NCBI RefSeq assembly: GCF_013394595.1
Contig: NZ_CP053348.1
Coordinates: 2,878,001-2,942,000 of the forward strand
Length of the DNA: 64,000 nt
Origin: Winogradskyella forsetii
Lineage (GTDB): Bacteria > Bacteroidota > Bacteroidia > Flavobacteriales > Flavobacteriaceae
Direction: 5' to 3'
The number at the start of each line of letters is the position of its first letter. Position 1 is the stretch's first letter. This document shows, one piece after another, positions 33,647-43,200 of this stretch. Made by a program: the position numbers and the translations under genes. The notes under the pieces were generated by a model. It was not told where the DNA came from, searched no databases, and was given only the letters and a program-made list of their open reading frames with translations.

Positions 33647-35062
33647 ATGAACCACAAACAAGCCTTAAAGCACGATATATTCAAATACATAACCCAATCT
33701 GCTGAAGAATTACAAGTAGAAAGTTACGTCATCGGTGGATTTGTACGCGATTATTTGTTAGAACGTGGCGAGGCAAAAGATATTGATATTGTTGCTGTTG
33801 GAAGCGGAATTGAACTCGCTAAACAAGTCGCTAAAAATTTACCAAATCAACCTAAGGTTCAAATATTCAAAACTTATGGAACAGCCATGTTGCGTTATGA
33901 TGATATTGAAATCGAATTTGTTGGTGCCAGGAAAGAAAGTTATAACGAAGACAGCCGAAACCCTGTGGTAGAAAATGGCACATTGGAAGACGACCAAAAC
34001 AGGCGCGACTTTACCATCAACGCTTTAGCCCTAAGCTTGAATGAAAACAACTTCGGCGAACTTTTAGACCCATTTAATGGTCTCAGCGATTTAGACAAAG
34101 GCATCATTCGGACACCTTTAGATGCTAATATAACGTATAGTGATGACCCATTGCGAATGATGCGAGCGATACGATTTGCAACACAATTGAATTTTAAAAT
34201 TGAAAACGCTTCCCTTAAAGCCATTGCTGAAAATAAGGAACGTATCAAAATTATCACCAAAGAACGTATTGTTGTTGAGTTGCATAAAATCTTAGACAGT
34301 CAAACCCCTTCTATCGGTTTTATCCATTTAGAAAAAACTGGTCTTTTAGATTTTATCCTTCCTGAATTGACCGCGTTAAAAGGTGTTGACGAAGTTGAAG
34401 GCCAACGCCATAAAGATAATTTTTACCATACTTTAGAAGTCGTTGATAACATTGCCAAAACAACGGATAACCTTTGGCTGCGTTGGGCTGCTTTATTGCA
34501 TGATATTGGAAAAGCACCAACAAAAAAATTCCATAAAAAAATTGGTTGGACGTTTCACGCTCATGAATTTGTAGGTTCTAAAATGGTTTACAAATTATTT
34601 AAACGCCTAAAAATGCCATTGAATGATAAAATGAAATTCGTCCAGAAAATGGTACTAATGAGTTCAAGACCCATTGTCTTGGCTTCAGAAGTCACAGATT
34701 CTGCTGTAAGACGTTTGGTGTTTGATGCTGGCGAACATGTGGAAGATTTAATGACACTCTGTGAAGCAGATATTACCACCAAAAATCCAAAGAAATTCAA
34801 AAAATACCATCATAATTTCCAGAAAGTTAGAGACAAAATCGTTGAAGTTGAAGAACGCGATCAGGTTCGAAATTTTCAACCACCTGTTTCTGGAGAAGAG
34901 ATTATGGAAACATTTAACTTAAAACCGTCAAGGGAAATTGGTTTAATTAAAGAAGCGATAAAAGAAGCTATTTTAGAAGGAGAAATTCCTAATGAACATG
35001 CGGCAGCTTTTGAATTGATGATACAGAAAGGAAAAGCTTTGGGATTGACAGTTGATGATTAA
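33647..35062 (+). CDS. cca: CCA tRNA nucleotidyltransferase with HD domain
   Basis: A 471-residue class II polymerase that builds or repairs the CCA end of tRNAs. Head motifs: [22 protein letters not shown] near residue 25 (GG..RD and the metal Asp pair), [25 protein letters not shown] near 117 and [16 protein letters not shown] near 165. The HD phosphohydrolase domain follows with [10 protein letters not shown] and [14 protein letters not shown] near 275-290. The start is 30 bp after an inverted-repeat element, and no -7 box lies in between. Confidence 0.92.
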   Translation: MNHKQALKHDIFKYITQSAEELQVESYVIGGFVRDYLLERGEAKDIDIVAVGSGIELAKQVAKNLPNQPKVQIFKTYGTAMLRYDDIEIEFVGARKESYNEDSRNPVVENGTLEDDQNRRDFTINALALSLNENNFGELLDPFNGLSDLDKGIIRTPLDANITYSDDPLRMMRAIRFATQLNFKIENASLKAIAENKERIKIITKERIVVELHKILDSQTPSIGFIHLEKTGLLDFILPELTALKGVDEVEGQRHKDNFYHTLEVVDNIAKTTDNLWLRWAALLHDIGKAPTKKFHKKIGWTFHAHEFVGSKMVYKLFKRLKMPLNDKMKFVQKMVLMSSRPIVLASEVTDSAVRRLVFDAGEHVEDLMTLCEADITTKNPKKFKKYHHNFQKVRDKIVEVEERDQVRNFQPPVSGEEIMETFNLKPSREIGLIKEAIKEAILEGEIPNEHAAAFELMIQKGKALGLTVDD

Positions 35063-35090
35063 CGATTTGGGAATTACGATTTATGATTCA

Positions 35091-35132
35091 GGATTTGGGA
35101 TTTGGGATTTGGGATTTGGGATTTGGGATTTG
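35091..35132. repeat. perfect heptamer tandem repeat, six units
   Basis: GGATTTG is repeated six times without error in the gap between cca and ctaA, preceded by degenerate copies (GATTTGG, TTATGATTCA) from 35074. Perfect short tandem repeats can change length by slippage. Confidence 0.85.
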
Positions 35133-35174
35133 CTTATTCATTTGGAAAAATAATTCTACTGACGAAATAAGACT

Positions 35175-36191
35175 ATGAAAAAAGATAATAAAACAGTAAT
35201 CTATTGGTTACTCACAGGTTGTTTCCTGATATTCATTATGGTTATTGTTGGCGGTATCACTAGATTAACCCATTCTGGTCTTTCTATTTCTAACTATAAA
35301 TTAATTTCTGGCACCATTCCACCAATGAACGAAGTAGAATGGAACGAGGCTTTTGAATTGTATAAGCAATATCCAGAATACCAAAAACTCAATAATCACT
35401 TTTCTTTAGAAGAATTTAAGGACATCTACTTTTGGGAGTGGATCCATCGCGTTATTGGACGTTTTATTGGTTTGGTTTTTATCATACCCTTCATATATTT
35501 TCTAATTAAAAAACGGCTTTCGAAGTCCACCATAAAAAAATCCATTATACTTCTGGTGATGGGAGGTTTCCAAGGATTTTTAGGTTGGTATATGGTAAAA
35601 AGTGGTTTAGTAGATCGTCCAGATGTTAGTCATTACCGACTCGCAGCACATTTGACTACGGCATTTTTAACTTTCGCTTATACATTTTGGGTGGCTTTGG
35701 ATTTAATGTTTCCCAATAAAAAGGCAATTGACAAAAAATTCAGGAATTTCATAAGAATTGGTTTAGTCGTTCTCATCCTTCAAATTATCTATGGGGCTTT
35801 TGTAGCTGGATTAGATGCTGGTTGGATTCATAATCATTGGCCGTTTATGAATGAAGGTAAGTTGATGCATGAAACGGTTTATATAGAGCAAAACCCGGTT
35901 TACCTGAACTTCATAGAAGGTAAAAGTGGTGTTCAATTTGTACATAGAACTTTGGCCTATGTTGTGGTAATTTTCATCCTAGCTATTTGGTATAAAGCGA
36001 AACAAAAACAATTAACCTCTTGGCAAAACAAAGGCATTAATGGGCTTTTAATAATGCTAGGCATTCAATTTCTTCTTGGAGTTTTAACGCTTGTTTATGC
36101 TGTTCCTGTTTGGTTAGGCGTTGCGCATCAAGTCGGTGCGTTTATTTTATTAAGTTTGATGACTTTTACTTTACATCGGTTTTCTAAATGA
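35175..36191 (+). CDS. ctaA: heme A synthase (COX15/CtaA)
   Basis: A 338-residue membrane protein with eight predicted helices that oxidises heme O to heme A for cytochrome oxidase. The four heme-ligand histidines are placed as in COX15: WEWIHRVIGRFIG near residue 95, HYRLAAHLTTAF near 152, VQFVHRTLAYVVV near 250 and LGVAHQVGAFILL near 315. The first helix ends in VGGITRLTHSGLSI, the family signature. It is the bacterial type 2 (COX15-like) version. Confidence 0.92.
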   Translation: MKKDNKTVIYWLLTGCFLIFIMVIVGGITRLTHSGLSISNYKLISGTIPPMNEVEWNEAFELYKQYPEYQKLNNHFSLEEFKDIYFWEWIHRVIGRFIGLVFIIPFIYFLIKKRLSKSTIKKSIILLVMGGFQGFLGWYMVKSGLVDRPDVSHYRLAAHLTTAFLTFAYTFWVALDLMFPNKKAIDKKFRNFIRIGLVVLILQIIYGAFVAGLDAGWIHNHWPFMNEGKLMHETVYIEQNPVYLNFIEGKSGVQFVHRTLAYVVVIFILAIWYKAKQKQLTSWQNKGINGLLIMLGIQFLLGVLTLVYAVPVWLGVAHQVGAFILLSLMTFTLHRFSK

Positions 36192-36300
36192 AAACTGCCT
36201 AAAGTATTTAGACTTAGGAGTACTTAAAGTGTCTAGAGTATTTAAAGTTGGAACTCAGGATTACTGACAAAAAATCTAATAAAATTAGCCTATCTTTTTT

Positions 36301-36441
36301 AGACACTAATTTCACGAATTAACACTAATAAAACAGGTGCTACGCATTCAAAATTACAAAAAGAATAACCATCATTTAATTGCGTGAATTTAAATAACAC
36401 CTATTTTAAAAAATTCGTGCTCAATAGTGAAATTCGTGTCT
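36301..36441. repeat. diverged inverted-repeat element (141 bp)
   Basis: The left end AGACACTAATTTCACGAATT and the reverse complement of the right end (AGACACGAATTTCACTATT) are imperfect inverted copies, and both continue into a second CACGAATT or CACTAAT word. Size and CACGAATT words relate it to the elements at 20208, 23079, 32872 and 33124, but the ends start with AGACAC instead of GCCAC. Confidence 0.45.
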
Positions 36442-36483
36442 TCTGTTTATTCATATTTTCGCTGTTTTTTTTGGGATTTAGTT

Positions 36484-36516
36484 TTTGGGATTTAAAATAT
36501 GTAAACCTTATCTTTG
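36484..36516 (+). promoter_or_regulatory. promoter giving a leaderless or near-leaderless message
   Basis: TTTG at 36484-36487 and TATCTTTG at 36509-36516 with a 21-bp spacer match the Bacteroidota consensus. The ATG at 36521 is only 4 nt after the -7 box, so transcription should start at or next to the start codon. This also fixes the gene start at 36521. Confidence 0.55.
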
Positions 36517-36520
36517 CAGT

Positions 36521-37039
36521 ATGATTTACAGATTTAGAGTTATACTGGATAACGATACCGAAGATGATGTGTTCCGCGATATAGAAATTCGTGAAAGCGA
36601 TACTATGGAAGATCTTCATAATGTTATTACCCAATCTTTTGGGTTTGACGGTATGGAAATGGCGTCGTTTTACATGAGTGATGAGCAATGGAACCAAGGT
36701 GAGGAAATCGCCATGATGGATATGAGCGAAGCTGGCAATGAAGTAAAGATGATGGGCACAACCATCATAAAAGATATGATTCATGAAGCCTCAACACGAC
36801 TAATCTACGTGTACGATTTTATGAATATGTGGACATTCTATGTGGAACTCGGTGAAATTGTGGAAGAAGCGGAAGGTACAGATTACCCTAACCTAATGTA
36901 TGTGCATGGACAAATTCCTGATGAAGCACCAGAAAAAACGTTTGAAGCCGAAGAAGATGAAGACGATTATAATGAGTTTGAGGACGATTTAGACATTAAT
37001 GATTATGACAATTTGGATTTTGACGAGAATTGGAATTGA
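36521..37039 (+). CDS. plasmid pRiA4b ORF-3-like protein
   Basis: A 172-residue protein of the PRiA4_ORF3 family. MIYRFRVILDNDTEDDVFRDIEI opens the ubiquitin-like fold, and DTMEDLHNVITQSFGFDGMEMASFYM and YVYDFMNMWTFYVELGEI carry the core motifs (the usual YDFGDxW is YDFMNMW here). The C-terminal 45 residues are highly acidic (EEDEDDYNEFEDDLD). The family is often annotated as an IS1096 passenger, but here it is chromosomal with no IS nearby. Function is unknown. Confidence 0.8.
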   Translation: MIYRFRVILDNDTEDDVFRDIEIRESDTMEDLHNVITQSFGFDGMEMASFYMSDEQWNQGEEIAMMDMSEAGNEVKMMGTTIIKDMIHEASTRLIYVYDFMNMWTFYVELGEIVEEAEGTDYPNLMYVHGQIPDEAPEKTFEAEEDEDDYNEFEDDLDINDYDNLDFDENWN

Positions 37040-37065
37040 TACATTTCACAACTAAATGAATTCAA

Positions 37066-38127
37066 CTAAAACCGATTCAAACTCACATCCTCATAATTAC
37101 GTTTTACAAAGTCTAGGGCGTTTTTAAGCACTTCGCCCATGTTTTTACTGTTTCTAAAATTAACGTCCAGCGTATAATTATAGATATCTTCTTTTAGCAT
37201 ATCAATGTGCTTTGGAATAGAGATTTCATCAGCTTCCATACAATCCAATAAGGCATTCAATCGGGTATGATAACTTATCATTCGTTTGGCAACGATAGAG
37301 CGTTCCTCAATTTTATACTGATAGATCGATTCTGCCTGAATTTTTTCCTGCACCATTTGCACCATATTGTAGTTCTCCTTAAAAAATTGTGGCCTATAAA
37401 TTTTCAAATTGCCTTCATAAGATTGCTGATCAAAATCAATAGCCCTAATTTTAAAAACGACATGGTCAAAATCATGAGTTGGAACAATAACATAATTGTA
37501 CGAACGCATATCGCCTAAAAGTCGAATTAAACACCGCTCATTAAACTTCACAAATTCCTTAGCGATCTGTGCTTTCTCTGAAGCGTTACATTCTGGTAAA
37601 TTATTCTTAATAAATTCATCCCCAGGAATTCCCGCAATATGCTCTTCAATCAAGGTGTCCTTACAAACCAAAAAGTTGATTTGATAAGGTGATAACATCT
37701 GTTCGAGTTCTAATCCATACACTCTTGAAGCATCTGCGGTTTTAACATAAAAATAGGTGTAATTATCATTAAGGATATTCCGCACTTTTATTCGGAAAGG
37801 TTTAGAATTCCCGAACGTACAAAAATCGATAGCATCCACATTGAGAAACTTCAAAATGCCCTGTCCGCCATCTGATAATAAATGGGAGTACACCTGTTTC
37901 AGACTTTTATCGATTTCTTCACGCTCATAATCATTATAATACACGCGTACCCAAAGTGTATCCTCATCATTTTTATCATAAACAACTATAGAGCCTTGAA
38001 AACGCAATAAGTCCGAATAGAAAATAGGTAAATCTATATTTCGCCTATATTCAGATAAATAGCTGTCCAATTTACTGGAAATAGGATAGGTCGGTTTTCG
38101 TTTTGATATTTTTAAATCGTCACTCAT
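37066..38127 (-). CDS. hypothetical protein with kinase-like motifs
   Basis: A 353-residue soluble protein I cannot name. It may be a divergent protein-kinase-like fold. FNERCLIRLLGDMRSYNYVIV (near residue 192) resembles a catalytic loop with Asp and Asn, and FKIRAIDFDQQSYEG (near 225) resembles the metal-binding DFG region. In the N-terminal third, SDLLRFQGSIVVYDKNDEDTLWVRVYY looks like beta-hairpins of a nucleotide lobe. No glycine loop is evident. It lies convergent with the pRiA4b-like gene (26 bp gap). Protein existence is well supported; the kinase link is a motif-level inference only. Confidence 0.7.
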   Translation of the reverse strand: MSDDLKISKRKPTYPISSKLDSYLSEYRRNIDLPIFYSDLLRFQGSIVVYDKNDEDTLWVRVYYNDYEREEIDKSLKQVYSHLLSDGGQGILKFLNVDAIDFCTFGNSKPFRIKVRNILNDNYTYFYVKTADASRVYGLELEQMLSPYQINFLVCKDTLIEEHIAGIPGDEFIKNNLPECNASEKAQIAKEFVKFNERCLIRLLGDMRSYNYVIVPTHDFDHVVFKIRAIDFDQQSYEGNLKIYRPQFFKENYNMVQMVQEKIQAESIYQYKIEERSIVAKRMISYHTRLNALLDCMEADEISIPKHIDMLKEDIYNYTLDVNFRNSKNMGEVLKNALDFVKRNYEDVSLNRF

Positions 38128-38274
38128 GTGCTAAATTTAAGGGTTTTTAAATGAATAAAAAAAGTTACTTCCAAATTTGGGTTTAAATAATCATTTGAAG
38201 GTTTAGGGACTAATTCAAAGTAACATTTTGATGATTATTAATTATAAAAACAAAAAATTCTGTAACAAAAAAAA

Positions 38275-38309
38275 GCATCAATCGTCTTATCTTTATAACC
38301 AATTGATGC
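38275..38309 (+). promoter_or_regulatory. promoter -7 box framed by an inverted repeat, upstream of the ABC exporter
   Basis: TATCTTTA (38288-38295) is a good -7 element. It is flanked by GCATCAAT (38275-38282) and its exact complement ATTGATGC (38302-38309), so a repressor could cover the start, or the DNA may simply form a hairpin. No -33 TTTG at the right distance. Confidence 0.4.
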
Positions 38310-38342
38310 CAGAAGTTTTTAGCATCTCAAAAACCTATCATT

Positions 38343-39242
38343 TTGGAACCCATCCTCACTATTACCAATCTCACGAAGAAATTCGGCTACTTAACAGCTG
38401 TAAAAGATTTAAGTTTCACTATCAACAAGGGCAATGTTTACGGTATTTTAGGTCCCAATGGAAGTGGAAAATCCACAACGTTAGGTATCGTCTTAAACGT
38501 GGTAAACAAAACCCAAGGCGATTTCCATTGGTTCGACGGTAATATTACAACACACAACGCGCTGAAGCAAGTTGGTGCTATTATTGAACGACCAAACTTT
38601 TATCCGTACATGACGGCTGAGCAAAACCTAAAACTCGTTTGCAGAATAAAAGGTGTCGATCGCAGCAAGATTGATGAAAAGCTCGCTGTAGTTGGTTTAT
38701 TGGACAGAAAATCACATAAGTTCAGAACCTATTCGCTAGGCATGAAGCAACGTTTAGCCATTGCCTCTGCCCTACTTAACGATCCGGAAATTTTAATTTT
38801 GGATGAACCAACCAATGGTTTAGATCCTCAGGGCATTCATCAAATACGACAAATTATCAAGGACATTGCGGCGAATGGCACAACGATTCTTTTGGCTTCA
38901 CATCTTTTGGATGAAGTGGAAAAAGTCTGCTCGCATGTGGTAGTGTTGCGCAAAGGGGAAAAATTATATTCTGGCCGTGTCGATGAAATGATTAGCAGTC
39001 ACGGTTTCTTCGAATTAAAAGCCGAAAAGCATACCGAATTATTAACTGCTTTAGAAGCCTATCCAAATATTGGAAAAGTAAAGGTTGAAGACGAACTGAT
39101 AACCGCTTTTTTAAGCGAACCCATGTCAGCTTCAGATTTTAATAAAGTTATGTTTGAAAAAGGCATATGTCTTTCGCATCTCGTAAAACGAAAAGAGAGT
39201 CTGGAACAACAATTTTTACAATTAACGGACAACTTGAACTAA
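38343..39242 (+). CDS. ABC transporter ATP-binding protein (drug/lantibiotic-export type)
   Basis: A 299-residue ATPase: Walker A GPNGSGKST near residue 38, Q-loop region, signature YSLGMKQRLAIA near 132, Walker B LILDEPTNGLD near 156 and the switch His in LLASHLLDEVEK near 187. The C-terminal 80 residues are the regulatory extension of the CcmA/NatA type. The start is TTG (MEPILTITNL); no ATG or GTG is in frame between the upstream stop and this codon, so a rare start limits translation. The partner permease follows after 104 bp. Confidence 0.88.
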   Translation: MEPILTITNLTKKFGYLTAVKDLSFTINKGNVYGILGPNGSGKSTTLGIVLNVVNKTQGDFHWFDGNITTHNALKQVGAIIERPNFYPYMTAEQNLKLVCRIKGVDRSKIDEKLAVVGLLDRKSHKFRTYSLGMKQRLAIASALLNDPEILILDEPTNGLDPQGIHQIRQIIKDIAANGTTILLASHLLDEVEKVCSHVVVLRKGEKLYSGRVDEMISSHGFFELKAEKHTELLTALEAYPNIGKVKVEDELITAFLSEPMSASDFNKVMFEKGICLSHLVKRKESLEQQFLQLTDNLN

Positions 39243-39346
39243 TTTACAAATATTACCTTGATTGTCACCCTGTGCCCTTCAACTGCACCCAGGATAAACT
39301 AAAATCAAAGCATTATAAAAAAACATAAAGTAAACAACCAATCACT

Positions 39347-40174
39347 ATGTTACGTCTTATACAACTCGAATTACAAAAACTTTGGCTGAATAGAGCCAGT
39401 AAGGTTTTAATAATCATCTCTTTTATTTTGCCATTTACGGTTTTAATTTTATCGTCTATTAAAATTAATTTCTTTGGTTTTTTTACATTGGAATTAGGTG
39501 AGTTGGGTATTTTCAACTTTCCTATTATTTGGCATATTACAACTTTTTTTGCAGCACAATTCAAATTCTTTTTTGCCATTGTAGTGGTAAGCATGATTGG
39601 AAATGAATACAGCAATAAAACCTTAAAACAAAATCTAATTGATGGTTTAAGTAAAAAGGAGTTTATTCTATCAAAATTCTATACCATTGTTTTTTTCTCT
39701 TTGTTCGCGACCATTCTAATTGGTTTGGCAACTTTTTTTATTGGTATGTATTACTCCAGTTATACAGAAGCTTCAATTATTTTCAGGGAAGTTGAATTTC
39801 TGCTTGCCTATTTTATAAAACTTGTTGGTTTCTTTAGTCTGTGTTTGTTTTTAGGCATGCTTGTGAAGCGTTCTGCATTTGCCTTAGGTTTTTTATTTAT
39901 TCTTTACATTTTAGAATGGATAATTTTTGGGCTTGTATCTTGGCAAGCGGATTCCATAGAAATGGCATTTAACGTGAAGCAATTTTTGCCATTGGAGTCG
40001 ATGTGGAATCTAATTAATCAGCCGATGCAAAGGGTCGTGATGACAAAATTTCCTGAAAAAACAGATATTATGTACGATTATGCCGTACATTGGTATGAGA
40101 TCGCTATCGTCTTGGCTTGGACAGCACTTTTCATCTTTTTATCGTATCGATTACTTAAAAAGCGGGATTTGTAA
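39347..40174 (+). CDS. ABC transporter permease
   Basis: A 275-residue ABC-2-type permease with six predicted helices: ASKVLIIISFILPFTVLIL near residue 17, IIWHITTFFAAQFKFFFAIVVV near 65, then EYSNKTLKQNLIDGLSKKEFILSKF, the cytoplasmic coupling segment typical of the NatB/ABC-2 group, and four more. It pairs with the ATPase at 38343; the substrate is not predictable. Confidence 0.85.
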   Translation: MLRLIQLELQKLWLNRASKVLIIISFILPFTVLILSSIKINFFGFFTLELGELGIFNFPIIWHITTFFAAQFKFFFAIVVVSMIGNEYSNKTLKQNLIDGLSKKEFILSKFYTIVFFSLFATILIGLATFFIGMYYSSYTEASIIFREVEFLLAYFIKLVGFFSLCLFLGMLVKRSAFALGFLFILYILEWIIFGLVSWQADSIEMAFNVKQFLPLESMWNLINQPMQRVVMTKFPEKTDIMYDYAVHWYEIAIVLAWTALFIFLSYRLLKKRDL

Positions 40175-40280
40175 TAACTTTGAAATAATTGCTAAAAATA
40201 GTATGCAATGTTAAAACTGGGAGTTTTTAAGTTTTAGTTGTTATATTTTATGCATAGTGTGTTTACACATTAAAGCACTT

Positions 40281-43200
40281 ATGAAAAAGATCTATTTAGT
40301 TTTAATCCTATTAATAACTAGCGTCCAAGTATTTGCACAAAATGAAGCTTCATTTTGGTACTTTGGACAAAATGCTGGTTTGCAATTTAATGCGCAGTCT
40401 GGTACCGTTACAGCATTGACTAATGGGCAACTAGGCACTTTGGAAGGCTGTACATCAATTTCGGATGAAAACGGCAATCTTTTGTTTTATAGTGATGGGC
40501 GAACCGTTTGGAACCGAAACCATCAGATTATGTCTAACGGAGATTATTTTGGTGGTACTGGTTTATTGGGAGACCCTTCAAGTACGTCGTCAGGTCTTAT
40601 TGTTCCCAAACCAAACGATCCTAACAAATATTATCTTTTTACTGTAGATGAACCGCATCATGATAATGCTGCTGTATATCCGAATCAATTTAATGGAACT
40701 TATAATCCTGGGAGCGTTCCGGGTGATGACGATGGTTTCAACAATGGCTTAAATTATTCATTGATTGACATGACACTTAATGGTGGTTTAGGTGACGTAG
40801 ATCCTATAGAGAAAAACAGGCATTTAGTAACTTACGACCCTCTCGATACGGAAGAAATAAAATATAAATGTTCAGAAAAAATAACAGCGGTCAGAGCTGA
40901 AGATTGTTCCTCTTTTTGGGTCATTACACATTTTGGAGACAAATTTTATGCGTTTAAGATTGATGCAAATGGCGTAAACCCTACACCTGAAATTTCCACA
41001 GTTGGTCCATATGTCCCTATTGAGGGTTATAGACGAAATTCATTAGGGTATTTAAAAGCATCGCCTAATGCCAAAAGATTAGTTGCAGCCAATTTTGGAT
41101 ATGCAACGGTTGCAGGAGGAAATGCTCCTGGCAGTGTGGATTTATATCTTTTTAACAACGAAACAGGGACTGTCTTTAACCATCTACAACTTTATGGTAC
41201 GCAAAACAATAATAGTCCTTATGGTGTTGAGTTTTCTGCGGAAAGCAAAAAAGTCTATGCCACTATTAGTCAAGGTCCAGATGGAGTACCTCCCAGCCAA
41301 GTATTACAATGGGATTTAGAAAGTACTTTTATTGCCAATTCGTTGCAAGTGATTCACACTTCTAATAATATGACTGCAGGGGCTTTGCAACTAGGCATTG
41401 ACAGACGTATTTATAGGGCACAATATGGAAGTCTAAATCTTTCAAAATATTTAGGTGTTATTTCCAGTCCTGAAGCTGATGGCATGGCTGCAAATTATAA
41501 CGAACAAGGGATACTTTTAGATATTAATGGCACAAATCAAAATTTAAGTCAGATTGGCTTGCCTCCTTTTATCCAATCCTTATTTAATTCTGAAATTGAC
41601 ATTATCCAGAATGGGATCAGTACTACAGAGTTAGCACTATGCATTGGTGACAGTTATACTTTGCAAGCAGAAGATATCAATGGCGCAGATTATTTTTGGA
41701 CTTTTGACGGTGCACCGTTATCGGAAACCACATCTCAATTATTTGTGGACACACCTGGTTTTTATGAAGTATATATTGAACCTAATAATGGTGAGTGCCC
41801 TATTGAAGGAAGTGCTCGTGTTGGGGTTTTTGAAATTCCTGTAACCAATTCGCTCACAAATGTTGAGGCTTGTGATGACATTTCTAACGATGGGATTTTT
41901 AGTTTTGATTTTACGGATAAAAATTCGGAAGCCTTACTAACACAAGATCCTCTTCAATATCAAGTTCGTTATTTTGAAAGTCAAGAAGATGCCAACTCTG
42001 GTGCCAATGCAATAACTTTTCCTTATACCAACATTAGCAGCCCTCAAACCATTTTTGTTCGCGTGGATAATTTTGAAAACACCAACTGTTTTGATGTAAA
42101 CTCGTTTGAGCTTCGAGTATTTTCAAGACCACAAATATCAGAATTGAATACTATAGAGATTTGCGATAGTGACGGAGATGTAACTGATGGCATTGCAACA
42201 ATTGAATTTGAAGATTTAAAAACATTAATTAGAGGGGATCAAGATGAAAATTCAACAGCAATTACTTTTCATCCTTCTCTAAATGATGCTAACGATAATT
42301 TAGCTGCATTGCCTTCAAACTATACGAACACAACGCCTTTTAATGAAACAATTTTTGTAAGAATCGAAAATACGGCTAGTACAAATTGTATCAGCACTGG
42401 TAGTTTTGACCTAGTGATAAACCCTATTCCAATAGCCAATGATATTTCAATTCTCCAATGCGATGAAGACGGCATTCCTGAAGGCTTCACAACTTTTAAC
42501 ATCAATAATCATTTAGAAGCTATTACTGATGATATTGAAAATAATTCCGTTGAATTCTATTTATCCCTTAGCGATGCAGAAAACCAAGAAAATGCCATTA
42601 ATGGTAATGCCTTTGATAATTTTTTTAATCCACAAATTGTATATGCTAGAGTAACTAATCCAACAACTGATTGTATTAATTTTAGCGAAATATCCTTAGA
42701 AGTAAGCACTACGGCTTCAAACAATACAAGTTTGGAATTATGCGATACCGATGGTACGGAAGATGGTTTTATGGCCTTTAACTTATCCGAAGCTAATGAA
42801 ACCGTTTTAGCTTTTTCTCCTACGGGTTTGGATTTGGCTTATTACGAAACATACGAAGATGCACTGTTGGAAACCAATCCTCTAGGAGCAAATTTTACCA
42901 ATACTGTTCCTTACAATCAAACTATATATGGACGTGTGGAAAATAGTAACGCTTGCTATGGTATCAGTGAAATTGAACTAACCGTTTTGGCATTACCTAA
43001 TATTGTAACTGAATTTGAAACTATTTACTGTTTAAATTCATTTCCTGAAACCATTACCTTAGATGGAGGTGTTTTAGAAGATTCCCAAAGCAACTATTAC
43101 TACGAATGGTCTACAGGAGAGAACACCTCAGCGATTGAAATTGATGCGCCAGGGACATATAACGTAAGAGTTAGTAATACCGATGGCTGTTATAAAGACA

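Larger units (their letters stand above)
36192..36520. other. intergenic region between ctaA and the pRiA4b-like gene
   Basis: No supported ORF. It holds a stretch of short imperfect repeats (AAGTATTTAGAC, GAGTACTTAAAGTG, GAGTATTTAAAGT; 36202-36249), the diverged inverted-repeat element at 36301-36441, and the promoter of the next gene. Confidence 0.45.

Noticed and set aside
35074..35132. CRISPR-like repeat tract
   Set aside because: Contiguous 7-bp units without spacers; a simple tandem repeat.
36301..36441. Full member of the GCCACGAATACAC element family
   Set aside because: The ends start with AGACAC and are only partly alike, so it is listed as a diverged relative rather than a full copy.
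36521..37039. Insertion sequence carrying the pRiA4b-like gene as passenger
   Set aside because: No transposase or IS ends are nearby; the family name is historical.
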